A stretch of DNA of 64,000 bases from Planctomycetaceae bacterium (GCA_021732995.1 JAKFWA010000086.1:1-64000); one strand, 5' to 3'; positions 1 through 11,228 are shown, counted from the stretch's first letter. The notes: a model not told the origin generated them from the letters alone. Numbers and translations: made by a program.

Positions 1-3000
1 ATTCCTTCAGGCGACCTTCAAAGAACGCCGAGACTTGGTCGGAGCTGAAGACTTCAAACGCGTAATCGCGGTGGGTGCATCCAGCCGCGGTTGAGGAACT
101 CGTTCGCCGGTAGCTGGGTCCCAGATCACACCGTCGGAATGATCGAGTTCGTGGTCGGTGAAGAAGCCCGCTTGACCGTTGCGGACTCGCAGCCGCAGTT
201 CGTCGCCGACGTAGCAGTCGTAGTGGAAGAAGAACAACCGCACGCCGCCTTGTCGCGCGTGTCCGTCAATCTGAATCTGGTAGTGCAGCGTCTCGCCCGG
301 CTTGGGCAGGCTGCCGAAGAACGTGGCTTCGCAACCCAGCAGGCGATAGACGCGTTCATCCTGATTGAGGAAGTCCGCGCCCATCCACGAGATGAGTGTC
401 AGGTCCGCCTGACCGGACTCAATCATGATGCCAGCGGGCATCACGCCATCGTGCAGATACCAGCGATCCCAGTCGATGTCGGTTTCAGTCCAGATCGTGC
501 CTTTGCCCAGCACGCCCGGTTCGGCGTCGATACCGCAGACTCGATCACACAGCAGCAGCGGCGGCATCGGCAGGCGGACTTGGCGTTGATACTCGTCCTG
601 GCGCTCGAACAAGGGGCCGAACACCGACGAAATTTTGCCGCTGCCCAAAACTTCAAGTTCCTCGCGACCGAAGGCTGGTCCCGATGGCACCCGTCGTGGG
701 TCTTTGGTGTGCGGTGATTGCTTCGATGTCGCGGGGGCTGCGGCTCCGGCAATGACCGCAGTTGGAGTCAGCGTTCTCTGTGCGGGCGTCGTCGTCGGCT
801 TCGATTCAACGCGAGACTCTGGCTTGGCGGTCGCGGGAACGATTGGTTTGGGAACGGCACTCACACGCGGCGGCGCGGCGGGCACTTGCGCAGTCGGGGC
901 TGGACGTTCTAAGACCGGCGATGCGATCTCAGCCTGTGTTTCAGACACCGCCTCATCGACGGCAGCCGTGAGATCGAAGTCGCCAAAGTCCGCAGGCAAG
1001 TATTCAGACGAAGGCGTCAGTTGTGGCGTTGCGAAGTCCTGAAGGTTCGCTGTGCCAGCCAGGAGTTGTGCGATCTGAGCGCGTTGTGCCAGGAACTGCT
1101 CGTGCACCGTCGCCTGAAACGCCATGAACTGGTGATGCATCGCGGCCAACGGCAACAACGGTCGGTCGACAACATCTTGCGAATCGTCGATTGCGGGTGA
1201 GGTATGGGCTGTGAGATCAGCACTTGAGGCGGACTCATCGCTGAGTAACGGCCACGGAATCTGACTGTCTTCAAGCTCAGAATGAGGTTCGTCCCAACTG
1301 GCTTCGACGTTGACGGACTCGGCAGTCAACGCGACCACGCTCTTGTGTGGCGCTGGTGTCGGATTGGATCGATCCCACCACGCCAACACCGACGGGCGGT
1401 GCGGAGCTGCTCGCATGGCTTGAGCAGCGGTGGGCAGAGAACGTGATGGCTTCATAGGTGATGTCTTGGGAGGAACGGAACTCACCACCGTCTGTGGCGA
1501 AGGGACCGGATGTTTGTCTGAGTTTGGTGGAGTGCCCTGATACGTCTGCTGAGACGTCACCAAGGGCGCCGCAACATCTGTGTTCCCCTCGCCACTTCGG
1601 GGAGAGGGGTTAGGGGTGAGGGGCTGCTCTAGCTTTTGTGTTGGTTGCTTGGTTTCGCCGGTGGACGATCCGCTTGCTGGTGTTGTGGCTGGCTTCGGCG
1701 CGCTGATTCCCGGCAGCAGGCCGTCCAGATTGACCGGCTTCCAGTGAGCCGAGAACGGCATCAACTTGCCGGGTGCGTCGACGGGCTTAGACACAACGCC
1801 CGCATCGCCAGGTTCAACGATGACGGAGGCCGCTTGGCCGTGCAGCGACGAACATTCCACAACCGCCGACTTACGGTTGCCGCGCAGCAATTCCTCGCAT
1901 TGACGAGCGACCTGCAGCAAGCCTTTCGCTGCAAAGCCTGCTGGTTCCTTGAGTGAGTTCGCGGGAGCGGCGACTGACTCGTTGTCGGTTCCGAGTGTCA
2001 ACCAGGCGATAACCTGATCGCCGTCGCGACGTGCTGCAGCTTCCGATTTCAGCACCAGCGCGACAGCCGAATCCGCTAACTTTGCGTCGTTGATCCCGAT
2101 CTGCTTAAGAGCGGCGGCATGTATTGGTTCGCAACTGAGGTCAACGGCGCAGGCCACCGCGGCGTCGACGGTTCCTTCGGTCAGCAGCCGAGCGGCGATC
2201 TCCAGTGCTCGAATGCCGGAGAGTTCGTCTGCCGAGACTGTGAAGCTCGGCCCGCGCCAGTCGAACTGCACGTTCAATCGATTGGCGGGAATGTTCGGCA
2301 TCGTGCCAGTAACAGCTCCGGCTTCCAGCGGCGGAACGAAGCGATCTTGCAACGCCGTCACGGTGTCTTGACCGACCTTCGCGAAGCGGCCTTCGTGAGC
2401 CCACTGTGGGGTACGCCACCGAGCCCCATAGCGTGCAATCTCGGCATCGCATTCCATGCCGACAAGCACCGCGGTTGATACCGGAGCCAGGTTGATACCG
2501 GCGACGGCCTGCTCCACCACCTGCCAGGCCAGCAATTGCTGAGGCAGGGCAAGTTCCAGATCCCGCGGTGCGAACTTCGACTTGCCGGGGGCTGCGTTGA
2601 GGTGAATCTGTTCCAGCGGTTGCCCGGTGATGACTGACAGGCCCACGAGCGCAACTCGCGATGAACGCGGCTGGTGCGCGGCTGATGCGGTCGACTTCGC
2701 CGGAGCGGCACCCGTTGAGCTAGCTCCCTTGCCCATCCATTCTTCAACGATGAGGTGGGCATTCGTGCCGCCCAGGCCGAACGCACTGACGGCCGCCAGT
2801 CGCGGACGGTCGCCGCGCGGCCACGCTTCGGGCCGAGCGATGACTCGCACCGGCGCTTGTTGAGCTTCCGGCCTGAGGTCGTCCAAATGGATGGTCGGAG
2901 GCAGCAGGTTGTGCGCGAACGCACCGAGAACCTTCAGCAGTCCAGCAGCACCCGCGGCTGTGATCAAGTGGCCGAGGTTTGACTTGTGAGACCCGATCTT

Positions 3001-4044
3001 CAGCTCGGAAGCGCCGCTGAAGAACGACCGCAGACCTTCCAGTTCCACACCATCGCCGATTGTCGTGCCGGTCGCATGACATTCAACGTAGGAGACTTCA
3101 CGCGGATCGATTTCCGCTTGCTCGTAGGCACTGGCGATGGCTCGCAACTGTCCTTCGGACGATGGCGACAGGAAACCGCCCTGGGTTCCGTCGTTGGAGA
3201 GCCCGACCCCTCGGATGACGCCCAGAATCCGGTCGCCCGCCTGTACCGCATCTTCGAGCCGCTTGAGGGCGACGATGACACAGCCTTCGGCCGGGATTAG
3301 TCCGTCGGCTCCGCGATGGAACGGGCGGCTGCGTCCGGAACGGCTTAGTGCACCCAAGGCGGTGAAGCCGACATGCAGGAACAAGTCGTCCGCGCGATTC
3401 ATGCCTCCCGCGAGCATCACGTCCGCCCGGTGATCGTGCAGCGCATCGCACGCCAGCTTGATCGCGTACAGCGACGACGCACAAGCGGCGTCGAGGCAAT
3501 ACGCCGGACCTTCCATGCCGAGGCTGCCCGCAACGAGTGCGGCGCTGCCACCGACGAATCGGCTGTGGCCACTCGGCGGAATTTTTTCATAGAGACCCGC
3601 TTCGCGCAGCCAGACGCATTCGGCGAACTCGGCGAACTTCGAAGTCGGATAGCACAGGTTACCGACGATCAGGCCTTGCTTCGATTCGTCGATATTGTCC
3701 AGACGCACGGGAGCGAGAGCTTCAGCCGAGCACTGCAGCAGCCAGCGGGTCAGCGGATCGTGAGACTGCAGGGCCTGCTTCGTGGCGTCGTCGAGGTCGT
3801 AACGCTCGATATCGAAGATGTCCTCGAATCCGTAAACGTAACCACCGCGATCTGAGTACGCCTTGTCTCGAGCCGAGCCCGCCGCTTTGGAAACCACGCG
3901 TTGCGGATCGAGCCCCCAGTAACCGCGCGGAGTACGGCGCACCGCGTCGCCTCCCTGAGCCAGCAACTGCCAGAACTCATCTGGCGAGAGCGCTCCCGGT
4001 AGCACGCAGGCTTGACCAACGATGGCGATGGGTGCGAATGGCAT
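1..4044 (-). CDS. pfaC: PfaC-like polyketide/PUFA synthase subunit (KS-CLF-DH), cut by the left edge
   Basis: Subunit of an iterative PUFA-synthase-like lipid synthase. From ATG 4042-4044 it opens with a ketosynthase whose first strand is MPFAPIAIVGQACVLPG. Its nucleophile is Cys188 (LDAACASS) and the His motifs CHATGT and SNLGH follow. A second, degenerate ketosynthase-like domain (about residues 460-740) has Glu where the Cys should be, as expected of a chain-length factor. After a long Pro/Ala-rich linker comes the first FabA-like hotdog dehydratase (LHDGVMPAGIMIESGQADL). The frame stops at 7-9, but the -1 frame from about position 80 continues with PfaC-like sequence (FEVFSSDQVSAFFEGRLKE) to the edge, so I draw the gene through to base 1. 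A longer GTG start at 4158 would add 38 residues before the KS strand and is unlikely. It is the last gene seen of the operon, downstream of pfaA. Family is firm; C-terminal extent is inferred. Confidence 0.85.
1584..1624. repeat. Dispersed palindromic GC-rich repeat inside pfaC linker
   Basis: A CCCCTC/GAGGGG-rich partial palindrome lies in-frame in the Pro/Ala linker of PfaC and is translated as LTPNPSPRSGEGN. That peptide is typical of a dispersed repeat known from other bacterial genomes. It sits in a disordered linker, where an insertion would be tolerated. Related hairpins occur at 48359-48377 and 52762-52782. Confidence 0.6.
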
Positions 4045-4379
4045 GTGCGATAACGATCCGAAATCAGTGTCAGAAGCGTGAGACGGTGCGGCGTCGTGCC
4101 GCAAACTCACGAACAATCGGTGCTGCCAATTGTGCACTGCATCCTTGCAGATGACCACAATTCCGAGCTTGAGCGGTTCATCCGATGTGTTGACCCGCGA
4201 CCGCGGCGACCGTCCTGGTCACCGGTATCACAACGCAGCTTTGTTGCCGAGTCTTTGGCGAACTTAAAGACTCGAACTTGGAAAGGACAAAGGCCGCGTG
4301 ACCTTTGGATGGGTCAGTGCGGCCTTCTGGTCAATTCACACTTAACAGACAGGCGCGACGAACTTGTTGGCGCCACAGC
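4045..4379. other. Spacer between pfaA and pfaC, no gene seen
   Basis: This 335-bp spacer separates the two minus-strand synthase genes. I see no convincing coding frame, no strong hairpin with a T-run and no clear promoter. A weak purine-rich stretch precedes the pfaC ATG. Confidence 0.5.
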
Positions 4380-7300
4380 TCATGCCATGAGCGCCATTTC
4401 AAGATCTTCCAGTTCCAGGATGGGTTCACCCGATTCGGTCGTGATCCGCACGTCGAACGAGTGCGTGTGCAGTCCGATGCGTTTCGCGAGGACTTCACAC
4501 TTCATCATGGGTTCGTGGTCTTTGGATGACAGCAACCGTACCGCCTTGACGCTGGTCGGCAGCGACGAACGGCCGGTCCGACGCAGGCTCCAGAGCAGTG
4601 CCAGTTGCATCGCTCCATCAATCGCCGGGGCATCCGTGTGCCACGGTCCATCATGCCAGAGCTTCGAACGAATGCCTGTCAATTTTGCCTGAGCACCTTG
4701 ATCGCTGACGCCATCCAGCGATCGCAGGACCTGAAAATCAGGGCCATGGAATAACCGGTCGTAGGCTTCTTCGATCGACCAGGGCCACGGTTCGCCCTTG
4801 GCCATGCCACCCTTCAACTTGGCCTGTGCTTTGCGGTCGGCTCCAGCCATCTCCACCGTGCAGCGATAGTGCTTTGTGCCATCCAGGCTGCGCAGCTCCA
4901 TCTGCATCTCGATGGTGTTGTCGACCTCAATCTCCTGGCATTCGATGCGGAAGCGGCGACCGTTCTCGAAGTCCGTCAGCGGTACTCCACGCAATACCTG
5001 CAGATCGCGGCAGCGCAGGAGCGTCATGTCTGCATGACGTGAGTGGGCGGCTCGCACGAACCATTCCAACGCCAGAACCATTGGCAGGACGGGCACGTCC
5101 TTCACTCGATGGTCGTCGAGAAAGGAATGACGCGACGGCGAGACGATCACTTGCAGGTCGTTGTCGCAGGCTTGCAACGGCAACACCGCACGCAGTTGGC
5201 TGTCGCCACCAATGACGACTTCCACCTGGCTCGGATCGCCACGCAGCACCTCTTCCACGAACATCCGGGCACCGATGTCGAGCGGAATCGGTTCGATGCC
5301 ACGCTTCTGGAAGAGAGCCTTCAGAGCGGGCGTCACCATGCCTCCGTCCCACGGGCCCCAGTTGATCGACTTCACCTGGCAGGCGCCGCCGCGACGAGTT
5401 CGTTCGGCCTGCGCCATTTTGTTGAGGATCTCGTTGCCAGCGGCGTAGTCGCACTGGCCGGCGTTCCCGTACCGACCGGCGACGGACGAGAAGAAGGCGA
5501 TGAGTTGCAGCGGCTCTTCACGTGTGGCTTCGAGCATCGCCTGCATACCTTCGACCTTGGTCTCCAGCACGCGGTCGAACTGCTCCTGCGTCTTGTCGAC
5601 AATGCGTTTGTCGGCGAGCACACCAGCGCCGTGGATGACTCCCTTGATCGGTCCCCATTCGCGACCAATCTGCTTGACCAATTGCGAGACAGCTTGCTGA
5701 TCGCGGATGTCGACGGCGATGTAACACACCTGCGCGCCGGCAGCCTTGATCTGCTTGAGCGTCTCACGAATCTCACGCTGGCCGACGATCTCGTTGACCT
5801 GCTTGTCGATGCGAGCCAGGACTGGCTTTTCACCGCGCGAAGTCATTTCGGCGATGACAGCTTGCTTCAAAGCCGCATCCGTTCTGGCTTGCGGGAACGG
5901 GTCACCGATGTCGTTGAGTTCGGTTCGACCCAGCAGCACGAACTTGGCTCGTGTGGCCTTGGCCAGCTCGATCACCGTACGAGCGGTTACTCCGCGAGCA
6001 CCGCCGGAAACGAGGATGACGTCGTTCTGCGTAAGTTGCAGTGTCGGAGCACGTCCAACCCGCGCGTCGATGGTTCGCAACGTCCAGCGCGTTCCGTCGG
6101 AGGGCAGACCAACTTCGAGTTCCGCACCACCTGAAAACAGCTCTTGTTCGATGGCTTCAGCGACTTGAGCGGGCGAGCGATGAGTGCGTTCGACGTCCAG
6201 TGCCTTCACGGCGGCTTGCGGCCATTCCTGAGCGGCTGTTTTGGCGACGCCGGTGACTCCCGCCACCCAGGCTCGCTGAGCGGAAAGACCGTTGATTCCG
6301 AATCGGCCACCGGTGTCCTGCACCGTCACGAGAGCGACTCGCTCCTGATCGGCCACCTTGGCCAGCACTTGAGCGGCACGCAGCAAGTTACGCAGCAGGT
6401 CGGCACCGTCTTTCCATGAAGATGCTTCGCGCAGACCACCCAGATGGATGACGGCGCGAGCTTCCGCAGGAACCGTGGTGGCGAAGATCGCGGGCAAGCC
6501 GTGATCGGCCAGGCGTGTCGTCAGTTCCACGGCGACTTCTTCCACGAACTTGTCCGCGGCATCTCCCACCACAATGGCGAGCGGCACACCACTCGTCAGC
6601 ACCGGCAAGGCGAAGCCAGACGCGTTCGTTCGTTCCAGCCGAACCGCCAGGCGGCGAATCGGCGAGTTCGGGTCTTCAATTTCGTCAGCAACAACATGGG
6701 TTTCAGGGCCAGAGTTACCCGGCCCTGACAAGTTTCCCAAGGGGCCCCCCTGAGTCACTGCGTGTCCAGCCGGACTCACGACAGGCTGCAGGCCACCGGC
6801 CGCATCCAGTTTCGAGAGCACGTCACGCAGTGTTCGCAGTCCACCGAGTTCAGACATCTGAACTTCCGGCAGGCCGGGGACAAGTTCCATCACCGCACTG
6901 AGAATCTCAACGCGCTTGATGGAGTCGATGCCGAGACTGGCTTCGATCTCCATGTCGAGATCGAGCACTTCTACCGGATAGCCAGTCTTCTCAGAGACGA
7001 CCTCCAGCAGGATACGCTCCACATCCAGCCCGGTTCCTCCTCGCGGCGGCGGCGCTGTTGCCACTGCAGCTGCGGCTGGCTGACGGTGTTCAGCAATTTG
7101 AGCCGGAGCGGCTGCGGGAGCTGCGGGGCCGTTCGAAGCGACAGCGTTGAGCAGATCGCCGAGCGTTCGCAGTCCGCCGAGTTCGGAGAGCTGCATCTCG
7201 GGCAGTTCTGGATGGCGTTCCATCAGAGCGCTGAGAATCTCAACTCGCTTGATAGAGTCGATACCGAGCCCGGCTTCGATGTCGAGGTCCATATCGAGGA

Positions 7301-10300
7301 CTTCAACCGGGTAGCCGGTTTTCTCCGCGACAACTTCGAGCAACGTGCCTCGCAAGTTCGCTCCGGAGGGTGCTGCTGCTGAACTCGCGGCAGGCGCGGC
7401 GACCGGTTGGGCTTTCGCGACTGGCGCGGCCGGAGCTGCACTTTCGGCTGGTTCGTTGGCGGCGACGGCGTTGAGCAGATCACCGAGCGTTCGCAGTCCG
7501 CCGAGTTCGGAGAGCTGCATCTCGGGCAGTTCGGGATGCCGTTCCATCAGGGCGCTGAGGATTTCAACTCGCTTGATGGAGTCGATTCCGAGCCCGGCTT
7601 CGATGTCCAGGTCCATATCGAGGACTTCGACCGGATAACCAGTCTTCTCAGCCACGACTTCCAGCAGCGTGGTTCGCAGCTTCGACCCCGATGCCGCTGG
7701 TGCCGCAACTGGAGCAGGTTTCGATGCAGCTGCCTGGACTGCAGGCTTCGCTACTGGCTGAGCGGCAACCGGAGCTGGCGGTGTCGCAGGACGAGCTGCG
7801 GCAATCGGTTGGGCAGCGCGAGGAGCGACTGGTGCCGGTGCGGAATAAGCTGCTGCGGCCTGGACATCCCGTACTGAAGGAGTCACCGGAGCCGCGGCTG
7901 GTCGCGCAACAGGCTGTGGAGCGAAGACGGGATTGGCGAGTACAGGCAACGTATTGCCCGTGGGGACCATCGACTGCAGGAAGGCCATGTGGGCCTGGGC
8001 CATGGTCTGCAGGTAGACCTGATGAGCTTCTGCAGTCTGCCGCTGCACTTCCAGCAGCCAGGTGGTGTTGGCATCGCTCAACGCAAGCGGCGGTGCAGCC
8101 GGAGCGGTGCCAGAGTTTCGTTGGGGTGAATTCATAGGTTGCACTTTGGTAACGGAATTAGATCGCTGCGGGCCATTGGTGCTCGGCAACGACTGGGAAA
8201 CTCGATTGGAGGAAACCGTCACTGGGGATGGTGTCGCCTGCGAAGACGCAACACCACCAGTCGACGCAACGGATTGAGAGACGGAAGAGACATTCGCAGC
8301 GGTCAAGCTGCGCGACGTGCCACCGGCTCCAGAAGCACCTGCCGTGGCAACTGCTGCTTTGGGTTCCGGCGGACGACTCACGACGACAATCGGAGCCTGC
8401 AATTGCCCTGGACGTGGATAGGGTTTGCCATAATTAGCGCCGCAGATTTGCAGCGAACGCTTGGGATCGACAGCCACGGGTTCTGCCGGCGTCGTGAAGT
8501 CGGCCGTCAACGCGGTCCAGTCGATCGGTGCACCGACGACTGCCAACTGTCCCAACGCATGCCAGAAGTTCGTGACACCGTGCTGACCTTTGCGATCAAT
8601 CGCGACTGCCAGCACATCGTCATGTCCTGCGAGGCATTCTCCGACAAGGCCGGTGAGCACTGCTCCGGGGCCGACTTCCACGAAGGTGCGTACGCCCGAG
8701 GCATACATCGCCGCCAGCGATTCACGGAAGCGAACAGGCTTGGCGAGTTGATTGGCCAGCAACGCTCGCGCGTCGGAAAGCTTGGACGGATAGCGTTCTG
8801 CCGTCGTGTTGGCGTAGACGGCTACTTCCGGCGTGCCGACGAGGTGCCGCGCGACGGCCGCCGCGAATTGATCAGCACAGTCCTGCAGCGCAGGCGAATG
8901 GAAGGCCGCTGACACGTTCAATCGCTTGTAGGAGACCTTGCGGCGTCCGAGTTCTTCTTCTAAGGCCACAATGTCAGCAGTCGGTCCACCGACGACAATC
9001 TGCTTGGGACTGTTGTCATTGGCGAGGAAGACCTTCGGGAACTGTTCCTTCAGCAGGGCTCCGATGGTCGCCGCGTCGGATCGCACGGCCGTCATCGTGC
9101 CAGCGACCTTGTCTGCGGACTTCATCAATACGCCACGCAGTTTGGCCAGTGTCAGCAGCGATCGTTCTGAGATCGAACCTGTTGCGGCCAGCGCGGTCAG
9201 TTCGCCGAAGCTGTGTCCGGCGGCTGTGTCCAGCGGCACGTTCAAGGCTTTGAGCACTCGAGCTGCCGCGAGCCCGGTCACACCCAGTGACGGTTGAGCG
9301 ATGTCGGTCTCACGCAATCGGGTTTCCTGAGCTTCACGCTCTTCATCCGAGAACGCATTCGGGGGAAACACAAACTGATGGAGCGGGGCTTCGATCAGAT
9401 CCGGCACGTCCACGGCCAGGTCCCATGCCTGTCGGGCTTCGCTAAACGCAGTGGCCAGATCCTGTCCCATACCGACGTACTGGCTGCCTTGTCCGGGGAA
9501 CAACCAGGCGATCTTGCCGTGCTTCTTGTTGAGGCCGAAGTAAACGCCATCGGCCACTCGCAGGCCGACTTTCGGACTTCCCGATGAAGCAAAAGTGCCG
9601 AGGCGGCTGCTAAGTTCTTCCACGGTCCCAGCGACGATGGCTAGCCGCGCGGCGTCTGTCGCCTTGAACGCCTGATGCGAAAGATGAGCCAAGCGTCGCA
9701 GCATCGCAGGCTCATGCGGCCAACTCGAAGCACTGGCGACGAGCTCGTTGGCCTTCTTCGAGACATCGGCAGCATCACGTCCAGAAAACACGACGAGTTC
9801 GGTCGGCGTCTGGCTCATGCGCACCGGCGCCTTGGACGGCCCGACATATTCTTCCAGCGTCACGTGGAAGTTGCTGCCACCAAAACCGAAGGAACTCACC
9901 GAAGCGCGCCGCGGATGATCTTCGCCGCGAATCCACGGCCGAGGCTGCGTGTTCACGAAGAACGGGCTCTGCTCCAGAGCGAGTTTCGGGTTGGGCTTCT
10001 CAACCTTAATTGTCGGCGGCAGGACTTTGTGGTGCAGGCTGAGCACCGCCTTCATGACGCCCGCCAGACCGGCAGCGGCTTTCGAGTGTCCAATCTGCGA
10101 CTTCACCGAGCCGACCGCACACCAAGAGGACGCACCACCGGCAGCTTCACCAAAGACGGTTGTCAGTCCACCGATCTCGGCGACGTCACCGGCCTTTGTG
10201 GCCGTGCCGTGAGCTTCCACCAGTTCGACGGTGCGGGCCGAGTAACCGGCGGCTGAGTAGGCTCGCCGCAGGGCCTTGGCCTGACCTTCTGAACGCGGGG

Positions 10301-11228
10301 CGTAGACGCTCTTGGACCGACCATCTGACGAAGTGCCCACCCCACGAATGACGGCGTAGATGTGATCGCCATCTCGTTCGGCATCCTTCAGGCGACGGAG
10401 AGCGATCAAAGCGATGCCTTCGCCGAGGATGGTTCCATCAGCCTGTTCCGAGAACGGACGGCAATCGCCCGTCGGTGACAGGGCAGGGGTCTTACTGAAG
10501 CACAGGTACATCAGCGGATCGTTCAGCGTGTCGATGCCGCCGACGATCGCCAGGTCAGACTGACCCTGATGGAGTTCGTTCACTGCCATCGACAGCGCGG
10601 CGAGTGAACTCGCACAGGCCGCATCGACGACGCAGTTCGTACCGCCGAGGTCGAAGCGATTCGCAATGCGTCCCGCGACGACGTTGCCCAGCAGTCCGGG
10701 GAAGGTGCTTTCCTGCCAAGGAACGAAGTTAGCAGCAATACGATCGGCAATGCGTTTGACTTCGGCATCGTCGAACCCGGCTTCTCGCAGCCCTTGCTCC
10801 CACTGCGGGCGGCTCATGCGACCGGACATATGCGCTGTGAGTTCCGTCGTTCCGGTCACGCCCAGAATGATGCTGATGCGCTCGCGGTCGACCTTCTTCA
10901 ACGCGTCCTGGTTGATGTCTTCCAGCAGGCGGTCGGTCATCATGAGCGACAGCAACTGTGACGTGTCTGTCGCCGGAACGATGCTCGGAGGGATGCCGTA
11001 TTTCAGTGCGTCGAAAGCGACGGGCGAAAGGAACGAACCGCGATTGCAGTAGGTCTTGTCGGGCGCCAGCGGGTTGGCATCGTAGTAGTCGCGCGCCAGC
11101 CAGTGAGTTTCCGGCACTTCTTTAATGAGGTCGCGCCCGGCGACAATGTTTTGCCAGAAAGCCGCCGCATCGGGCGATTCCGCGAACAGGGCACTCACGC
11201 CAACCACGGCGATGGGTTCAGTCGTCAT
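4380..11228 (-). CDS. pfaA: PfaA-like multidomain PUFA/polyketide synthase (KS-AT-ACPx3-KR-DH)
   Basis: Core megasynthase of 2282 residues. The ketosynthase (1-460) has nucleophile Cys205 (VDAACASS). The acyltransferase (about 530-880) has FPGQGSQYVGMG near 579 and its Ser in GHSFGEL near 672. Three acyl carrier domains, each with GIDSIKRVEIL around the phosphopantetheine Ser, lie near residues 1213, 1323 and 1431, separated by Ala/Pro linkers. The ketoreductase begins with VILVSGGARGVTARTV near 1739. A hotdog dehydratase-like domain (HSFLDDHRVKDVPVLPM near 2030) ends the protein. ATG 11226-11228 starts just before the KS strand; an in-frame GTG 9 bases upstream is less likely. This order is that of PfaA proteins that build long-chain polyunsaturated or related lipids from malonyl units. 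The product in this organism cannot be read from the sequence. A phosphopantetheinyl transferase must come from elsewhere. Confidence 0.93.
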   Translation of the reverse strand: MTTEPIAVVGVSALFAESPDAAAFWQNIVAGRDLIKEVPETHWLARDYYDANPLAPDKTYCNRGSFLSPVAFDALKYGIPPSIVPATDTSQLLSLMMTDRLLEDINQDALKKVDRERISIILGVTGTTELTAHMSGRMSRPQWEQGLREAGFDDAEVKRIADRIAANFVPWQESTFPGLLGNVVAGRIANRFDLGGTNCVVDAACASSLAALSMAVNELHQGQSDLAIVGGIDTLNDPLMYLCFSKTPALSPTGDCRPFSEQADGTILGEGIALIALRRLKDAERDGDHIYAVIRGVGTSSDGRSKSVYAPRSEGQAKALRRAYSAAGYSARTVELVEAHGTATKAGDVAEIGGLTTVFGEAAGGASSWCAVGSVKSQIGHSKAAAGLAGVMKAVLSLHHKVLPPTIKVEKPNPKLALEQSPFFVNTQPRPWIRGEDHPRRASVSSFGFGGSNFHVTLEEYVGPSKAPVRMSQTPTELVVFSGRDAADVSKKANELVASASSWPHEPAMLRRLAHLSHQAFKATDAARLAIVAGTVEELSSRLGTFASSGSPKVGLRVADGVYFGLNKKHGKIAWLFPGQGSQYVGMGQDLATAFSEARQAWDLAVDVPDLIEAPLHQFVFPPNAFSDEEREAQETRLRETDIAQPSLGVTGLAAARVLKALNVPLDTAAGHSFGELTALAATGSISERSLLTLAKLRGVLMKSADKVAGTMTAVRSDAATIGALLKEQFPKVFLANDNSPKQIVVGGPTADIVALEEELGRRKVSYKRLNVSAAFHSPALQDCADQFAAAVARHLVGTPEVAVYANTTAERYPSKLSDARALLANQLAKPVRFRESLAAMYASGVRTFVEVGPGAVLTGLVGECLAGHDDVLAVAIDRKGQHGVTNFWHALGQLAVVGAPIDWTALTADFTTPAEPVAVDPKRSLQICGANYGKPYPRPGQLQAPIVVVSRPPEPKAAVATAGASGAGGTSRSLTAANVSSVSQSVASTGGVASSQATPSPVTVSSNRVSQSLPSTNGPQRSNSVTKVQPMNSPQRNSGTAPAAPPLALSDANTTWLLEVQRQTAEAHQVYLQTMAQAHMAFLQSMVPTGNTLPVLANPVFAPQPVARPAAAPVTPSVRDVQAAAAYSAPAPVAPRAAQPIAAARPATPPAPVAAQPVAKPAVQAAASKPAPVAAPAASGSKLRTTLLEVVAEKTGYPVEVLDMDLDIEAGLGIDSIKRVEILSALMERHPELPEMQLSELGGLRTLGDLLNAVAANEPAESAAPAAPVAKAQPVAAPAASSAAAPSGANLRGTLLEVVAEKTGYPVEVLDMDLDIEAGLGIDSIKRVEILSALMERHPELPEMQLSELGGLRTLGDLLNAVASNGPAAPAAAPAQIAEHRQPAAAAVATAPPPRGGTGLDVERILLEVVSEKTGYPVEVLDLDMEIEASLGIDSIKRVEILSAVMELVPGLPEVQMSELGGLRTLRDVLSKLDAAGGLQPVVSPAGHAVTQGGPLGNLSGPGNSGPETHVVADEIEDPNSPIRRLAVRLERTNASGFALPVLTSGVPLAIVVGDAADKFVEEVAVELTTRLADHGLPAIFATTVPAEARAVIHLGGLREASSWKDGADLLRNLLRAAQVLAKVADQERVALVTVQDTGGRFGINGLSAQRAWVAGVTGVAKTAAQEWPQAAVKALDVERTHRSPAQVAEAIEQELFSGGAELEVGLPSDGTRWTLRTIDARVGRAPTLQLTQNDVILVSGGARGVTARTVIELAKATRAKFVLLGRTELNDIGDPFPQARTDAALKQAVIAEMTSRGEKPVLARIDKQVNEIVGQREIRETLKQIKAAGAQVCYIAVDIRDQQAVSQLVKQIGREWGPIKGVIHGAGVLADKRIVDKTQEQFDRVLETKVEGMQAMLEATREEPLQLIAFFSSVAGRYGNAGQCDYAAGNEILNKMAQAERTRRGGACQVKSINWGPWDGGMVTPALKALFQKRGIEPIPLDIGARMFVEEVLRGDPSQVEVVIGGDSQLRAVLPLQACDNDLQVIVSPSRHSFLDDHRVKDVPVLPMVLALEWFVRAAHSRHADMTLLRCRDLQVLRGVPLTDFENGRRFRIECQEIEVDNTIEMQMELRSLDGTKHYRCTVEMAGADRKAQAKLKGGMAKGEPWPWSIEEAYDRLFHGPDFQVLRSLDGVSDQGAQAKLTGIRSKLWHDGPWHTDAPAIDGAMQLALLWSLRRTGRSSLPTSVKAVRLLSSKDHEPMMKCEVLAKRIGLHTHSFDVRITTESGEPILELEDLEMALMA

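Noticed and set aside
91-717. Plus-strand open frame of 208 codons
   Set aside because: It runs antisense to the pfaC dehydratase, which has clear domain homology; it has no RBS and no family signal.
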